From an uncultured Clostridia bacterium (lineage in GTDB: Bacteria > Bacillota > Clostridia > Oscillospirales > Ruminococcaceae): a stretch of 64,000 nucleotides of DNA. The stretch lies in NCBI GenBank assembly GCA_947624375.1, contig CANQKD010000011.1, positions 21,402-85,401 of the forward strand. The letters run 5' to 3'. Each line of letters starts with the position of its first letter. The first letter of the stretch is position 1. Under the pieces are notes generated by a model. It was not told the DNA's origin. It was given only the letters and a program-made list of their open reading frames with translations, and searched no databases. The translations under genes and the position numbers were made by a program. Positions 41,742 to 50,675 of the stretch are shown one piece after another.

Positions 41742-44711
41742 ATGAAATGGACCAAAAAGCTGGATCTTGACAGTCCTTCAAAGATAAGCATACAGCCCGA
41801 TGTCGGCATGATAACGAAAAAAGACCGTCCGTTCGCGGAGGGGCTTATACAGTTTTTGCTTATTAACGTTATTGCGCTTGGCAGCATAATCACGGGGCTG
41901 AGCTACATAGACATACATACATCTGTCATTATGCTGTTGTTTGAGAGCCTGCTTATAAGCGTGATCCTTTGTTTTTCAAAAAGCAATATAACAAAAACGG
42001 TCGTTATTTCGGCTTGCGCATTGCTGCTTGTATGGCTGAGAAACGATATTATAAAAGGTGCGTTTTTGCTTATAGATGAGTACGCGCAGCTGTTGGATAT
42101 GCCATTCAAAGCGCCTTTCAGATCGGAGGCTGTACTTACCGACTACGCGGCTGTAACGCTTTTTCTGTCGGCGTATCTTTTGCTGATGCTGCTTGTTTTA
42201 TACTACAGTGTATTTATTACCAAAAACTTTATTTTTACGTTTGCGGTAAGCTTTATTATGCCTGAGATAGGTCTTTACAACGGCGATGTGCCCAACTATT
42301 TATCGGCGTTTATGCTGGTGGCTGCGTGGGTATGCGTTTTTGCCATGCAGCTTAATGACTACCACGCGAACCGTGCAGGCAAAAAGAACGTTTTTACGCG
42401 GCAAAAGAGGAAGAACGTTTTTTACATGACCGAGCGCGGCATGAAAAACTCGGCGTTCGGGCAGCTGTGTGTACAGCTGTGCATATTTATGGCGGCGGCA
42501 CTTCTGCTGGCTGTTGCAGGGTCGACGTTTGCAGGCTACAAGCGCAGTGACAGGATAAACGTGATGCGGCGCGAACTCACCTATGATTTTTCGGTAAAGA
42601 CTATTGTAAACACGCTGCAAGAGCTGAGCGGCTTAGACCTGCCTATAGATTTTCCGTCGGTGAGCGAACTGGGCTCGGCGGCTGTTTCGGGCGGAATGGC
42701 AAAGGGAGATCTGAGCAAGGTAAACGACATAAGATTCAGGGGCGCAAAGCTTATGGAGATAACGCTGGATTCGCAGCCCTCATCTACATTATATCTGAGA
42801 GGATATGCGGCAGGAAGATATTCCGACAGCCACTGGTACAATACTTCTGCAGACAAAAGCGAAAGAGACTTCAGTGTGTCGGGAACGCTGGGCAGTGTAT
42901 ATTCATCGCTTGCGTATGCTTCTAACGAAAACACATACGACAGGCTGATAAGCATAAAAGACCTGACAAAGAGCGGCATATTGTTCTCGCCATATTTTTC
43001 GACATTTTCAGGTCTTGAAGACATAGGCGATGTTTCATATGACTATCTGAAGACAAGAAAAGATTCTTACGGCCTGAGTTACAAAAGCTTAGATGATACG
43101 CCCGATGTAGTATATAAAAACATAGGTTTATTGAGCAGCCTAAGCAGCTTTGATATTTCGGGATATTTTATGGCTGTTTATCAGGCGCGCAAAAGCGCTG
43201 ACCCTTCTGTCATGCCGCGCGATGTTCTGGAAGATATGGCTATAAGCCGTGTGCTGAGCATTACGGGTCTGGAAGATAGGTTTATGAGAGATCTGATATT
43301 CGGCATAAACATGTATCTGAACTACGGTCAGGATCAGGCTTATTTATATGCTTACATTGAAGACCCGACAGACGCTGTTTCGCTTGCGGACAGATACACG
43401 ATATTTCTGGAACATATGGACAGCAGCGGAGGGTATGAACCGAACGAGGAAATAACCTTCAACCAGCTGATAGAACTGGCATACGAAGGATTTGAAAAAA
43501 TACCAAACCATGACCGCTCTATTGAAGATGCGCTGTATATTGACCACGTTTTTGAAAATTATCTGAATGTTGATATAGATCTGGATATAGACAACAAAGC
43601 TTTAGGAAACATATACTCAAATATAATGCAGGATTATCCTTTCAATGACCCGAATAATGCGCTATTTGTTGACGACTTTACTTTTGCAGAGAATTACGCA
43701 ACTCGCGTTACAACTATAATAGAAAATATAAAGATGTATTTTTCACAGAATTACTCTTACTCTCTGCAAAACCCGAAAACGCCTGCCGGAGAGGACTTTA
43801 TTGAGTATTTTCTAAATGAGATGGACACGGGCTCATGCACATATTTTTCAAGCGCGGCGGTAGAGCTTCTGAGGTATTTCGGCATACCTGCGAGATACGC
43901 CGAAGGGTTTATGATACCACTTGATGAGCTGAAAGCAAGATCGACACCCGACACTGCAAACGGCGGATACAAAATGGACATTCTGGACAACTACGCGCAC
44001 GCATGGGTGGAAGTATTTATGCCCGGGGTTGGCTGGCTGCCCGTTGACTTCACACTGGCTGTGCAGGAGATGGACGAACTGGCAACGACAACGACGACTA
44101 CTTCCGAAGAAGAAACATCGGAAAGCACGACTACGACGGTTACCACCACTTCTGTGACAACACCGAGCGAAACTTCGGTCACGACCGCTCCGCAGGGTGG
44201 CGTAAGCCAGACAAATACTACAGGCAGCGCTAACTCAAACACAGGCGGCAAGGGTGAAACGAAGGCAAAGGGCATTCTTCTGACGGTGTGCGCGGCGGTG
44301 CTTGTTATTGTGATGTTTGCGCTGGCGTATCTGGCGTGCATAAGCGCGATAAGGCGCGGTTTGAAAGACAGCATAAATGAGGAAAACCAAAACAAACGCG
44401 CTGTGAACATTTACGACATTGTGCTAATGTACCTGGCGTGCATTGGCATAAGGTGCGGTGAGAACATCTCGGACAAGGACAGGTGCGAACGGCTATGCGA
44501 GATGCTTGAAAAGGCAGGAATCACAGGACTTAGTGATGAGCTCAGGGCGGCGTGCGCTCTGGCAGTTGAGGCAGGCATGAGCGGCGGCGAGATAACGCCC
44601 GAGGAAAACAAGCAGATGATGGTGCTTTTGAAAAAGGTGCGCGAGATCTGCTATGAAAAGATGAGCAAAATGCAGAGGTTCACGGCGAAGTATATCAAAG
44701 GGCTATACTAA
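41742..44711 (+). CDS. Multi-pass transglutaminase-like membrane protein
   Basis: This 989-residue protein resembles the TgpA-like proteins encoded with MoxR and DUF58. The N-terminal ~270 residues hold several transmembrane helices; a long extracytoplasmic region follows. The transglutaminase-like core has a Cys in GSCTYFSSAAVELLRYFG (near 697), His in YAHAWVEVFMPG (near 753) and Asp in LPVDFT (near 767), so the Cys-His-Asp triad is complete. After it are a Thr/Ser/Glu-rich linker (about 781-833), a transmembrane segment (about 843-870) and a cytoplasmic tail. The natural substrate is unknown. A terminator follows the stop. Confidence 0.88.
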   Translation: MKWTKKLDLDSPSKISIQPDVGMITKKDRPFAEGLIQFLLINVIALGSIITGLSYIDIHTSVIMLLFESLLISVILCFSKSNITKTVVISACALLLVWLRNDIIKGAFLLIDEYAQLLDMPFKAPFRSEAVLTDYAAVTLFLSAYLLLMLLVLYYSVFITKNFIFTFAVSFIMPEIGLYNGDVPNYLSAFMLVAAWVCVFAMQLNDYHANRAGKKNVFTRQKRKNVFYMTERGMKNSAFGQLCVQLCIFMAAALLLAVAGSTFAGYKRSDRINVMRRELTYDFSVKTIVNTLQELSGLDLPIDFPSVSELGSAAVSGGMAKGDLSKVNDIRFRGAKLMEITLDSQPSSTLYLRGYAAGRYSDSHWYNTSADKSERDFSVSGTLGSVYSSLAYASNENTYDRLISIKDLTKSGILFSPYFSTFSGLEDIGDVSYDYLKTRKDSYGLSYKSLDDTPDVVYKNIGLLSSLSSFDISGYFMAVYQARKSADPSVMPRDVLEDMAISRVLSITGLEDRFMRDLIFGINMYLNYGQDQAYLYAYIEDPTDAVSLADRYTIFLEHMDSSGGYEPNEEITFNQLIELAYEGFEKIPNHDRSIEDALYIDHVFENYLNVDIDLDIDNKALGNIYSNIMQDYPFNDPNNALFVDDFTFAENYATRVTTIIENIKMYFSQNYSYSLQNPKTPAGEDFIEYFLNEMDTGSCTYFSSAAVELLRYFGIPARYAEGFMIPLDELKARSTPDTANGGYKMDILDNYAHAWVEVFMPGVGWLPVDFTLAVQEMDELATTTTTTSEEETSESTTTTVTTTSVTTPSETSVTTAPQGGVSQTNTTGSANSNTGGKGETKAKGILLTVCAAVLVIVMFALAYLACISAIRRGLKDSINEENQNKRAVNIYDIVLMYLACIGIRCGENISDKDRCERLCEMLEKAGITGLSDELRAACALAVEAGMSGGEITPEENKQMMVLLKKVREICYEKMSKMQRFTAKYIKGLY

Positions 44712-44720
44712 AAGGAAAAA

Positions 44721-44754
44721 GAGCTTTCACGAAAAAGTGAGAGCTCTAATTTTT
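44721..44754. terminator. Bidirectional terminator between transglutaminase and TIGR04086 genes
   Basis: GAGCTTTCAC (44721-44730) and GTGAGAGCTC (44737-44746) form a stem with a GAAAAA loop and one bulged base; A-rich sequence precedes it and TAATTTTT follows, so it can serve both converging genes. Confidence 0.85.
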
Positions 44755-44755
44755 A

Positions 44756-45166
44756 TCAGTATCTGTGCTTTTTGGTATTCACGCCGACTATGCCGCCGAC
44801 TGCGCCGCACAGCATGGTTATCATGAGCTTGCCTGCGGAAGATATGCCGAGGGCGGCTTTTGCGAACACTGCGCCGAATATCAGAACTGTCATGAATATC
44901 AGCACGCCGCACATTACCCCCATTAGCATACCGTTTCTGCGGCGTTTTCTTGCGCAGAAGTAGCCGCCGAAGTATCCGCCTATGCCGAGGGCAACGGTTG
45001 CGAGGACTGACACCATTACGGCAGGGGCGTTTATTCTGCTTAGGATAAAGGCAAACCCCATAAGACATATTATTATCATTCCTATTCCCATTACTGCCGA
45101 GACCAGCATGGTATACAGCCCTGAATCAGACATCCTGCGCTTGCGGCGGCGAACAAATCTGGGCAA
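44756..45166 (-). CDS. TIGR04086-type membrane protein
   Basis: The 136-residue protein has four predicted transmembrane segments with basic ends, matching the small membrane-protein family often encoded beside yajC in Clostridia. Its function is unknown. The start is a TTG at 45166 with AGGAGG eight bases upstream. GYFGGYFCARKRRRNG in the middle is a characteristic stretch. It lies 72 bases after yajC in the same direction and is probably co-transcribed. Confidence 0.78.
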   Translation of the reverse strand: MPRFVRRRKRRMSDSGLYTMLVSAVMGIGMIIICLMGFAFILSRINAPAVMVSVLATVALGIGGYFGGYFCARKRRRNGMLMGVMCGVLIFMTVLIFGAVFAKAALGISSAGKLMITMLCGAVGGIVGVNTKKHRY

Positions 45167-45238
45167 AAAAGATCCCTCCTAAAATGATGCTATACACCAT
45201 TTTATTCGGGAAACTTAAAGTTTATGCGAAATGCGCCT

Positions 45239-45559
45239 TTACTCGTCGTGCTCGGTATTGTTCTTGGCTATTGCCCATTTCATTACTCTTATCTTGCTTC
45301 TGTCGCCGCCTGTTTCTACAACAACCGTATCATCTTTGATAGATACCACAAGACCTACTATTCCGCCTGCGGTGACTATCTCATCGCCTACCTCGAGCTT
45401 TTCACGCATTGCCGCATCGGCTTTTTCCTTTTTTCTCTGAGGTCTTATGAGCAGAAAATAAAATACGACCAGAATAATTACAAGCCATATTATTGAAAAA
45501 TAGCCCATTGTATTGGTATTTGCTGCTTCATCGGCGAGCATTGTGATAAACATATTCAT
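45239..45559 (-). CDS. yajC: Preprotein translocase subunit YajC
   Basis: YajC joins SecDF and assists protein export. The 106 residues have one N-terminal transmembrane segment (FSIIWLVIILVVFYFLLIRP) followed by the motif RPQRKKEKADAAMRE and the soluble tail LEVGDEIVTAGGIVGLVVSI. The N-terminal 20 residues are extracytoplasmic. AAGGAAGT precedes the ATG. It has its own promoter. SecD and SecF are not in the window. Confidence 0.94.
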   Translation of the reverse strand: MNMFITMLADEAANTNTMGYFSIIWLVIILVVFYFLLIRPQRKKEKADAAMREKLEVGDEIVTAGGIVGLVVSIKDDTVVVETGGDRSKIRVMKWAIAKNNTEHDE

Positions 45560-45593
45560 TAAAACAACTTCCTTTCAGTTTTCACTAAATAGT

Positions 45594-45622
45594 ATTGTAC
45601 CACAAAATCTGCCGATTGGCAA
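45594..45622 (-). promoter_or_regulatory. Sigma-A-type promoter for yajC
   Basis: On the minus strand TTGCCA (45622-45617), 17-base spacer, TACAAT (45599-45594), about 35 bases before the yajC ATG. Confidence 0.75.
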
Positions 45623-45665
45623 GTGTTTCTTTAAAATTTAATAAATTTTCCTTGCCCGTGGTGTT

Positions 45666-46943
45666 TCAGCTGTCTGTTTTTTCGGTATGCGAATTGGCAC
45701 AAGCAGTAATGGCTTCGCGCTCGGAGGACATTTTATCTGCAAGTGTTTCATCGCATTCAAAAAGTGTTGAGTAGTTATAAAGCGCCACTCCGCAGACGTT
45801 TTCAAGCGAGAAAGCGTCTGCCATTTGCTTGGCTATGATATTTTCGGTCTCCAGAAATTCTGTTTCCTCGGCAATTTTATATACGCCCAGACCTATCACC
45901 AGTTTAACGCCGCTGTCGGAGGTCATTTCGCTCCACTTCCCTATCGTTTCAAGGTAAGGAGATGTACTGCCATAGCTGAAATAGACCTGCGGGATTATGC
46001 AGTCGCAGATAAGGGGGCTTGCGCACCAACTGCCGACATCTGCATAAAGCTGCTGATAGTTGTTGTTTATATTACCCTGCGGTGATATTTCAAAAATTAC
46101 TGTAGGATCGATATTTTTTATAGACATATTCATTTGCAGAACGAGCTTTGTGGTATTGTTCATACGCCACTGAGATAGATCTTCAGCGCCGCTTTTTTCA
46201 AAATTTTGCTTATCGAATGCCTCATCTGTAGTGGGGTAAAAATAGTCGTCGATGTGTATGCCGTCAACATCATAGCGTGAGACTATTTCTGCCGCCGCAT
46301 CAGCGACGTATTCCCTCACCTCTTCGGCGCCGGGGTCTAGCCACAAAAACGGGCTGCCTTCCGCTGAATTTATATACTCGCCAAAGTGCCCGGTATAAAA
46401 CTCTTTAAGAGGATAGTCATCGCTCATGCTTTCAAAGTTTTCTTCTGTCTGACATCTCAGAGGGTTTATCCATGCGTGGAATGAAAGCCCGAGTTTATGG
46501 GCTTCTTCGACCATTATTTCAAGAGCATCATAAGGTTCTGTACTTCCGAAAGATGTGGTGTAAGGGTACATAACAGAGGGATAATAGGCATCTGCAAAGG
46601 CGCGGACATGGACATAGACGGTATTTGCGCCGACGGAGACAATATTTTTATACGCCTGCGCTATACTCTCACGAAACTGCTCGGCTGTTGCATCGCTCAT
46701 CATTGCCCCGAGGTCGATATATGATATCCACACGCCTATCTGCTCATCATAGTTGAGAGCCTGATAATCACTTTTGGGAAAGTTATGGTCATGCACTAAG
46801 CTTTTAAACATTGCAATGCTGCCAAACGAGCTTCTCTGCTGTTTTACAGCCTTTCCCCCACTGCCCGGCAGAACGCTCTGCCTATGAAACAATAGACATA
46901 CAAATATTACAATCGCAAAGGCTATTGATATTATACTTTTCAT
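45666..46943 (-). CDS. GHL10/YddW-like glycosyl hydrolase family protein
   Basis: The 425-residue protein has an N-terminal signal or membrane anchor (residues 1-22) and then the GHL10/DUF187 TIM-barrel pattern: QIGVWISYIDLG, GANTVYVHVRAFADAYYPS, LSFHAWINPLRC and DVDGIHIDDYFYP with acidic residues suited to catalysis. Such proteins may cut peptidoglycan or related polymers, but the substrate is unproved. AAGGGGGA precedes the ATG. It is a single gene between psd and yajC with no other hydrolase nearby. Confidence 0.86.
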   Translation of the reverse strand: MKSIISIAFAIVIFVCLLFHRQSVLPGSGGKAVKQQRSSFGSIAMFKSLVHDHNFPKSDYQALNYDEQIGVWISYIDLGAMMSDATAEQFRESIAQAYKNIVSVGANTVYVHVRAFADAYYPSVMYPYTTSFGSTEPYDALEIMVEEAHKLGLSFHAWINPLRCQTEENFESMSDDYPLKEFYTGHFGEYINSAEGSPFLWLDPGAEEVREYVADAAAEIVSRYDVDGIHIDDYFYPTTDEAFDKQNFEKSGAEDLSQWRMNNTTKLVLQMNMSIKNIDPTVIFEISPQGNINNNYQQLYADVGSWCASPLICDCIIPQVYFSYGSTSPYLETIGKWSEMTSDSGVKLVIGLGVYKIAEETEFLETENIIAKQMADAFSLENVCGVALYNYSTLFECDETLADKMSSEREAITACANSHTEKTDS

Positions 46944-46996
46944 GGCTTGTCCCCCTTTCTATATTAGTCTATGGCAAATTTTGGCATTTAATTCAC

Positions 46997-47037
46997 AAGC
47001 CACACCGTTTTTTTACGATGTGGCTTAGTTTTTTTAT
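46997..47037 (+). terminator. Hairpin with T-tract oriented against both flanking genes
   Basis: AAGCCACACCGT (46997-47008) pairs with ACGATGTGGCTT (47015-47026) with one mismatch that becomes a G-U pair in minus-strand RNA. The T-tract (AGTTTTTTT) is on the plus-strand side, while psd and the hydrolase gene are both on the minus strand. It could stop antisense transcripts or be a weak bidirectional terminator for psd. Confidence 0.6.
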
Positions 47038-47041
47038 GGAG

Positions 47042-47917
47042 TTACTTATTTCCGGGCAGTTTATAGCCCACCGCTTCGCCCATGAGCACGGGAGTTTCGC
47101 AGTCCCTCTCGGTGTTTATCAGTATGTCATAGTCGGGCGATATAACGTCTTTTCTGAAAAGCTGTATTATTGTTGAGCCGCCAAACTCGAACATTCCCTT
47201 TTCATCGCCTTTGTGTATAACGCCGCGCTGGTGGCGGTTGCTTATTTTGCCCACGCACAGCGCGCCGACTTCTATCTGCACGACCTCGGAAAAGTTTTTT
47301 GTCTTCATCAGCGTAAATTCGCGGCAGTTGTTCTTAAACACCTTACAGCGGTTTATAGCTATAGGCTGGACGGTATGCAGCACGCCTTTTATATAGAAAT
47401 TATCCGATTTAGCGCCGTCGTCTATATACGCATACCTATGGTAATTGCACGGCTCCAGCCGATATATAAAACACCAGCCGCCGCAAAATCTATCGGCAAG
47501 TTTACCGCTGTGCAGAAGTTCTTTGAGCGTATAGGGCGTACCCTTTATCTCAAAAACGCTGTCGCTGTCTATCTTGAATACGGTAAGTTTGCCGTCACAC
47601 GGGGCGCACAGCTTTGTTTCATCTGTGCAAAAAGGTCTGGCCTCTTTATAAAGCTCACGCGTGAAGAAGTCGTTAAAAGAAGAAAAATGATGCTTTTTTG
47701 CATAGGTCATATCGATGTCGTACTTCTTGATATACCTGTTTATCATAGGCCTGGAAAGGCGGCTGCTGAGAAAAACTGCTGCTGCCTTTGAAGCCCACGG
47801 CATCGTCAGAGGGTAAAGAAGCGCTCTGCCGATGGGTGTTTTATACAAAAACCTAAGAAAGACATTGCTTTTGTTATAGTCTGCCTTTATGCCGACCCTG
47901 AAAACTTTACTGCTCAT
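47042..47917 (-). CDS. psd: Phosphatidylserine decarboxylase proenzyme
   Basis: Psd converts phosphatidylserine to phosphatidylethanolamine at the membrane. The 291 residues include DFFTREL near residue 80, CDGKLTVFKID, and the autocatalytic GGST in EFGGSTIIQLF near residue 249, where the chain cuts itself before Ser to form the pyruvoyl group. It lies 15 bases after pssA, so the two steps of phosphatidylethanolamine synthesis are in one operon. Confidence 0.95.
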   Translation of the reverse strand: MSSKVFRVGIKADYNKSNVFLRFLYKTPIGRALLYPLTMPWASKAAAVFLSSRLSRPMINRYIKKYDIDMTYAKKHHFSSFNDFFTRELYKEARPFCTDETKLCAPCDGKLTVFKIDSDSVFEIKGTPYTLKELLHSGKLADRFCGGWCFIYRLEPCNYHRYAYIDDGAKSDNFYIKGVLHTVQPIAINRCKVFKNNCREFTLMKTKNFSEVVQIEVGALCVGKISNRHQRGVIHKGDEKGMFEFGGSTIIQLFRKDVISPDYDILINTERDCETPVLMGEAVGYKLPGNK

Positions 47918-47932
47918 AAAAACCGCTCCACA

Positions 47933-48562
47933 TCAGAATTTTGAAAAGTCGATAAGCACCATAAAAAACTCTATAAGACCGATTATTGACATTGCCACCA
48001 TGCCCTTGGTTTTAGGCTTTTTGATACGCAGCGGCGAGATATACGCTATTGCGGTAACAAAGGCGACAGCGGTATAAAGCAGCGAAAAATTGGGTATTGG
48101 CGCATACTTTATAAGGCAGTAGACAAGCGGCATGATAAGCGCTGATGAGGTTATCGGCAGACCTTTGAAATATTTTCGGTTCTCGTCCGTTTCGTCCTGG
48201 CGTTCTTCCTCGGTGACGTTATAATACGCGAGCCTGATAAGACCGCAGAGCACGAACATACAGCCGACTATCGGGTACAGCTTGCTTGAGCTGTTGAGAC
48301 TGTAGCCTATTGCGGCAGGCAGCACGCCGAAGCAGACAAGGTCGCACAGCGAGTCTATCTGTATGCCGAAACGCTTTTCCTCTTTGGTGCGGGATTTTTT
48401 GGTTCTGGCTATCTTGCCGTCAAACATATCGCACATACCCGAAAGCATAAGGCATACAACTGCTTCGTCTAAATTTCCATCCATTGCGCTGAATATTCCC
48501 GAAACGGAAATGAACAGGCTTATATATGTCAGGACAACGGTATAATCATAAAATCCTATCAT
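47933..48562 (-). CDS. pssA: CDP-diacylglycerol-serine O-phosphatidyltransferase
   Basis: PssA transfers the phosphatidyl group of CDP-diacylglycerol to serine. The 209-residue membrane protein has the CDP-alcohol phosphotransferase motif, DG-x2-AR-x8-G-x3-D-x3-D, in FDGKIARTKKSRTKEEKRFG and the following IQIDSLCD. About six transmembrane segments surround it. The ribosome site is weak. It is followed by psd, which supports serine as the acceptor. Confidence 0.93.
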   Translation of the reverse strand: MIGFYDYTVVLTYISLFISVSGIFSAMDGNLDEAVVCLMLSGMCDMFDGKIARTKKSRTKEEKRFGIQIDSLCDLVCFGVLPAAIGYSLNSSSKLYPIVGCMFVLCGLIRLAYYNVTEEERQDETDENRKYFKGLPITSSALIMPLVYCLIKYAPIPNFSLLYTAVAFVTAIAYISPLRIKKPKTKGMVAMSIIGLIEFFMVLIDFSKF

Positions 48563-48613
48563 TTTATCCGGCTATGCCGAAACACCCCTATCATTTATTC
48601 TTCGCCCGATCGG

Positions 48614-50665
48614 TCATTTAAGCAGTTTCAGTGCGCCTGTCGGGCAAGCCTCAACGCATTTGCCGCACTGAGCGCACGCTTCTATTACACTTTCATCGTT
48701 GAATTCGGGCTTTATCACCGTGCCGAAGCCTCTGCCGACAAGACCTAAGATTCCCTTGCCTGCTACCTCGTCGCACACCCTTACGCAAAGGCTGCAAAGT
48801 ATGCACTTGTTGGGGTTGCGCTCTATAGAAACGAGCTTTCTTTCAACAGGATTGTTGTTCTTAACGCCTGCAAATCTGGCAGGGTCTATCTCGCATATGT
48901 TTGCATACTTTATCAGGCGGCAGTCGCCATAGTCGTGGCAGCCGCATTCGAGACATCTTTTTGCTTCGCTCTGCACTTTTTCTTCATCGCCAAAACCTAG
49001 GTACACTTCATTGAAGTCGTGCTTTCTCTCCTCGGCAGGGCGTGCAGGCATTTTTATTCTGTCCTTTTTATCGTACACACTGAAATCTATATCCTTGACG
49101 TCTCTCTTGGAAACAAAAGGCTTTCTGTAGGCTGTAAGGCTGCCTTTAAGATAGCTGTCTACCACTGCGGCGCACTTATTTGCCTCGCCTATTGCTTCTA
49201 TTGCTATAGATGCGCCCCTGTTTGTAGCATCGCCTACAGCGAAAACGCCGTCAACCGAGGTCATAAACGTGTTCTCATCGGCTGCGATAGTTCCTTTTCT
49301 TGTCTTTTCAAGGCAGTCAAAACCGCTTGCTTCAATGCTCTGACCGATAGCCATTATTACCTTGTCTACATCTATATACTCAAACTTGCCCTCAACGGGA
49401 ACAGGTGAACGTCTGCCGCTGGCATCGGGCTCGCCGAGCTGCATTACCTGAAGCTTCATCTGCTTTACCTTGCCGTCCTCGCCTATGATCTGAGCAGGGT
49501 TGGTAAGGAATTTGAAATCAACGCCCTCTTCGATAGCTTCTTCTATCTCGATATCCTCGGCAGGCATTTCATCTCTTGTTCTTCTGTAAACGACATAGAC
49601 CTTATCCGCTCCGCATCTTACCGCGCTTCGGCAGGCATCCATAGCGGTATTGCCGCCGCCGCACACTGCAACGGTGAGCCCTGAAAGGTCGGGCCTTGTG
49701 CCCTCGCCGGAAGAGATATTTCTGAGAAAATCTATACCGCCGACAACGCCTTCGAGCTCCTCGCCCTCAACGCGCATATTCATACTTTTCCACGCGCCGT
49801 TTGCGACTATGACCGCATCGTTGTCTTTCTGAAGCTGCTCCAAGGTAACGTCCCTGCCTATTTTGCAGTTGTTCACAAACTCTACACCCAGCGACTTTAT
49901 CTCCTGACACTCTCTTTCAAGAATATCTTTGGGAAGTCTGTAGGCAGGGATACCGTAGCGGAGCATACCGCCCATTTTTGCCATGGCATCATAAACTGTA
50001 ACGCTATGACCGCTTCTTCTGAGGAAAAATGCTGCTGTAAGTCCGGCAGGGCCGCCGCCGACTATTGCGACTTTTTTGCCGCTCTCTGCCTTGCACTGCG
50101 GTTTATATGTACCGTCTGCAAGGTCTTTATCTGCGGCATACGCTTTAAGAAAAGCTATTGAAAGCGGCTGCTCAACGTTGGCTCTGCGGCAGTTTTTCTC
50201 ACACGGGTGGGGGCATACTCTGCCTATAGATGCAGGTATCGGGAAAGCCTCTTTTATGGTCTCGACCGCGCCGTGATAGTCGCCGCCCGATATCTGTTTC
50301 AGATACTTCTGAATGTCCGTTCCTGCCGGGCAGTTGAGATGACAAGGTGCAACGCAATCGCCGTCGTGGTCGCTCATCAGAAGCTCCAGCGCGACTTTTC
50401 TTGACCTGTTTACTCTTTCGGTATCATAGCTTACGACATAACCGTCCTGAGCTTTAGTAGCGCAGGCTCTCATCAGCTTCGGCAGGGCTTTGCCGTGACC
50501 GTCATCGAGCACCTCTATCTGGCACAGACCGCACGCGCCATACACCGCAACGCTTTCATCGTTACAGAGATTTGGAATATCAATGCCATTATCCTGAGCG
50601 ACTTTGAGAATATACTCGCCTTCATTGCATTTGCATACTTTTCCATTTATAGTTATAGTAATCAT
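48614..50665 (-). CDS. Fe-S/FAD oxidoreductase: 2Fe-2S + GltD-like + 2[4Fe-4S] subunit
   Basis: This 683-residue protein combines an N-terminal 2Fe-2S ferredoxin domain (Cys in LCNDE, YGACGLCQIEV and MRACATK), a GltD-type cysteine region (GRVCPHPCEKNCRR), an FAD site (VAIVGGGPAGLTAAFF), an NAD(P) site (VAVCGGGNTAMDACRSA, followed by YRRTRDE, like NADPH-binding GltD), and two C-terminal 4Fe-4S motifs (CILCSLCVRVC and CAQCGKCVEACP). With the NuoF and NuoE partners it resembles the HydABC-type (Bfu) electron-bifurcating enzymes, but has no H-cluster or formate dehydrogenase domain. I infer it couples NADH, NADPH and ferredoxin. I chose ATG 50665 after TGAGGTG, starting MITITING. Confidence 0.85.
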   Translation of the reverse strand: MITITINGKVCKCNEGEYILKVAQDNGIDIPNLCNDESVAVYGACGLCQIEVLDDGHGKALPKLMRACATKAQDGYVVSYDTERVNRSRKVALELLMSDHDGDCVAPCHLNCPAGTDIQKYLKQISGGDYHGAVETIKEAFPIPASIGRVCPHPCEKNCRRANVEQPLSIAFLKAYAADKDLADGTYKPQCKAESGKKVAIVGGGPAGLTAAFFLRRSGHSVTVYDAMAKMGGMLRYGIPAYRLPKDILERECQEIKSLGVEFVNNCKIGRDVTLEQLQKDNDAVIVANGAWKSMNMRVEGEELEGVVGGIDFLRNISSGEGTRPDLSGLTVAVCGGGNTAMDACRSAVRCGADKVYVVYRRTRDEMPAEDIEIEEAIEEGVDFKFLTNPAQIIGEDGKVKQMKLQVMQLGEPDASGRRSPVPVEGKFEYIDVDKVIMAIGQSIEASGFDCLEKTRKGTIAADENTFMTSVDGVFAVGDATNRGASIAIEAIGEANKCAAVVDSYLKGSLTAYRKPFVSKRDVKDIDFSVYDKKDRIKMPARPAEERKHDFNEVYLGFGDEEKVQSEAKRCLECGCHDYGDCRLIKYANICEIDPARFAGVKNNNPVERKLVSIERNPNKCILCSLCVRVCDEVAGKGILGLVGRGFGTVIKPEFNDESVIEACAQCGKCVEACPTGALKLLK

Positions 50666-50675
50666 CTTATTCACC

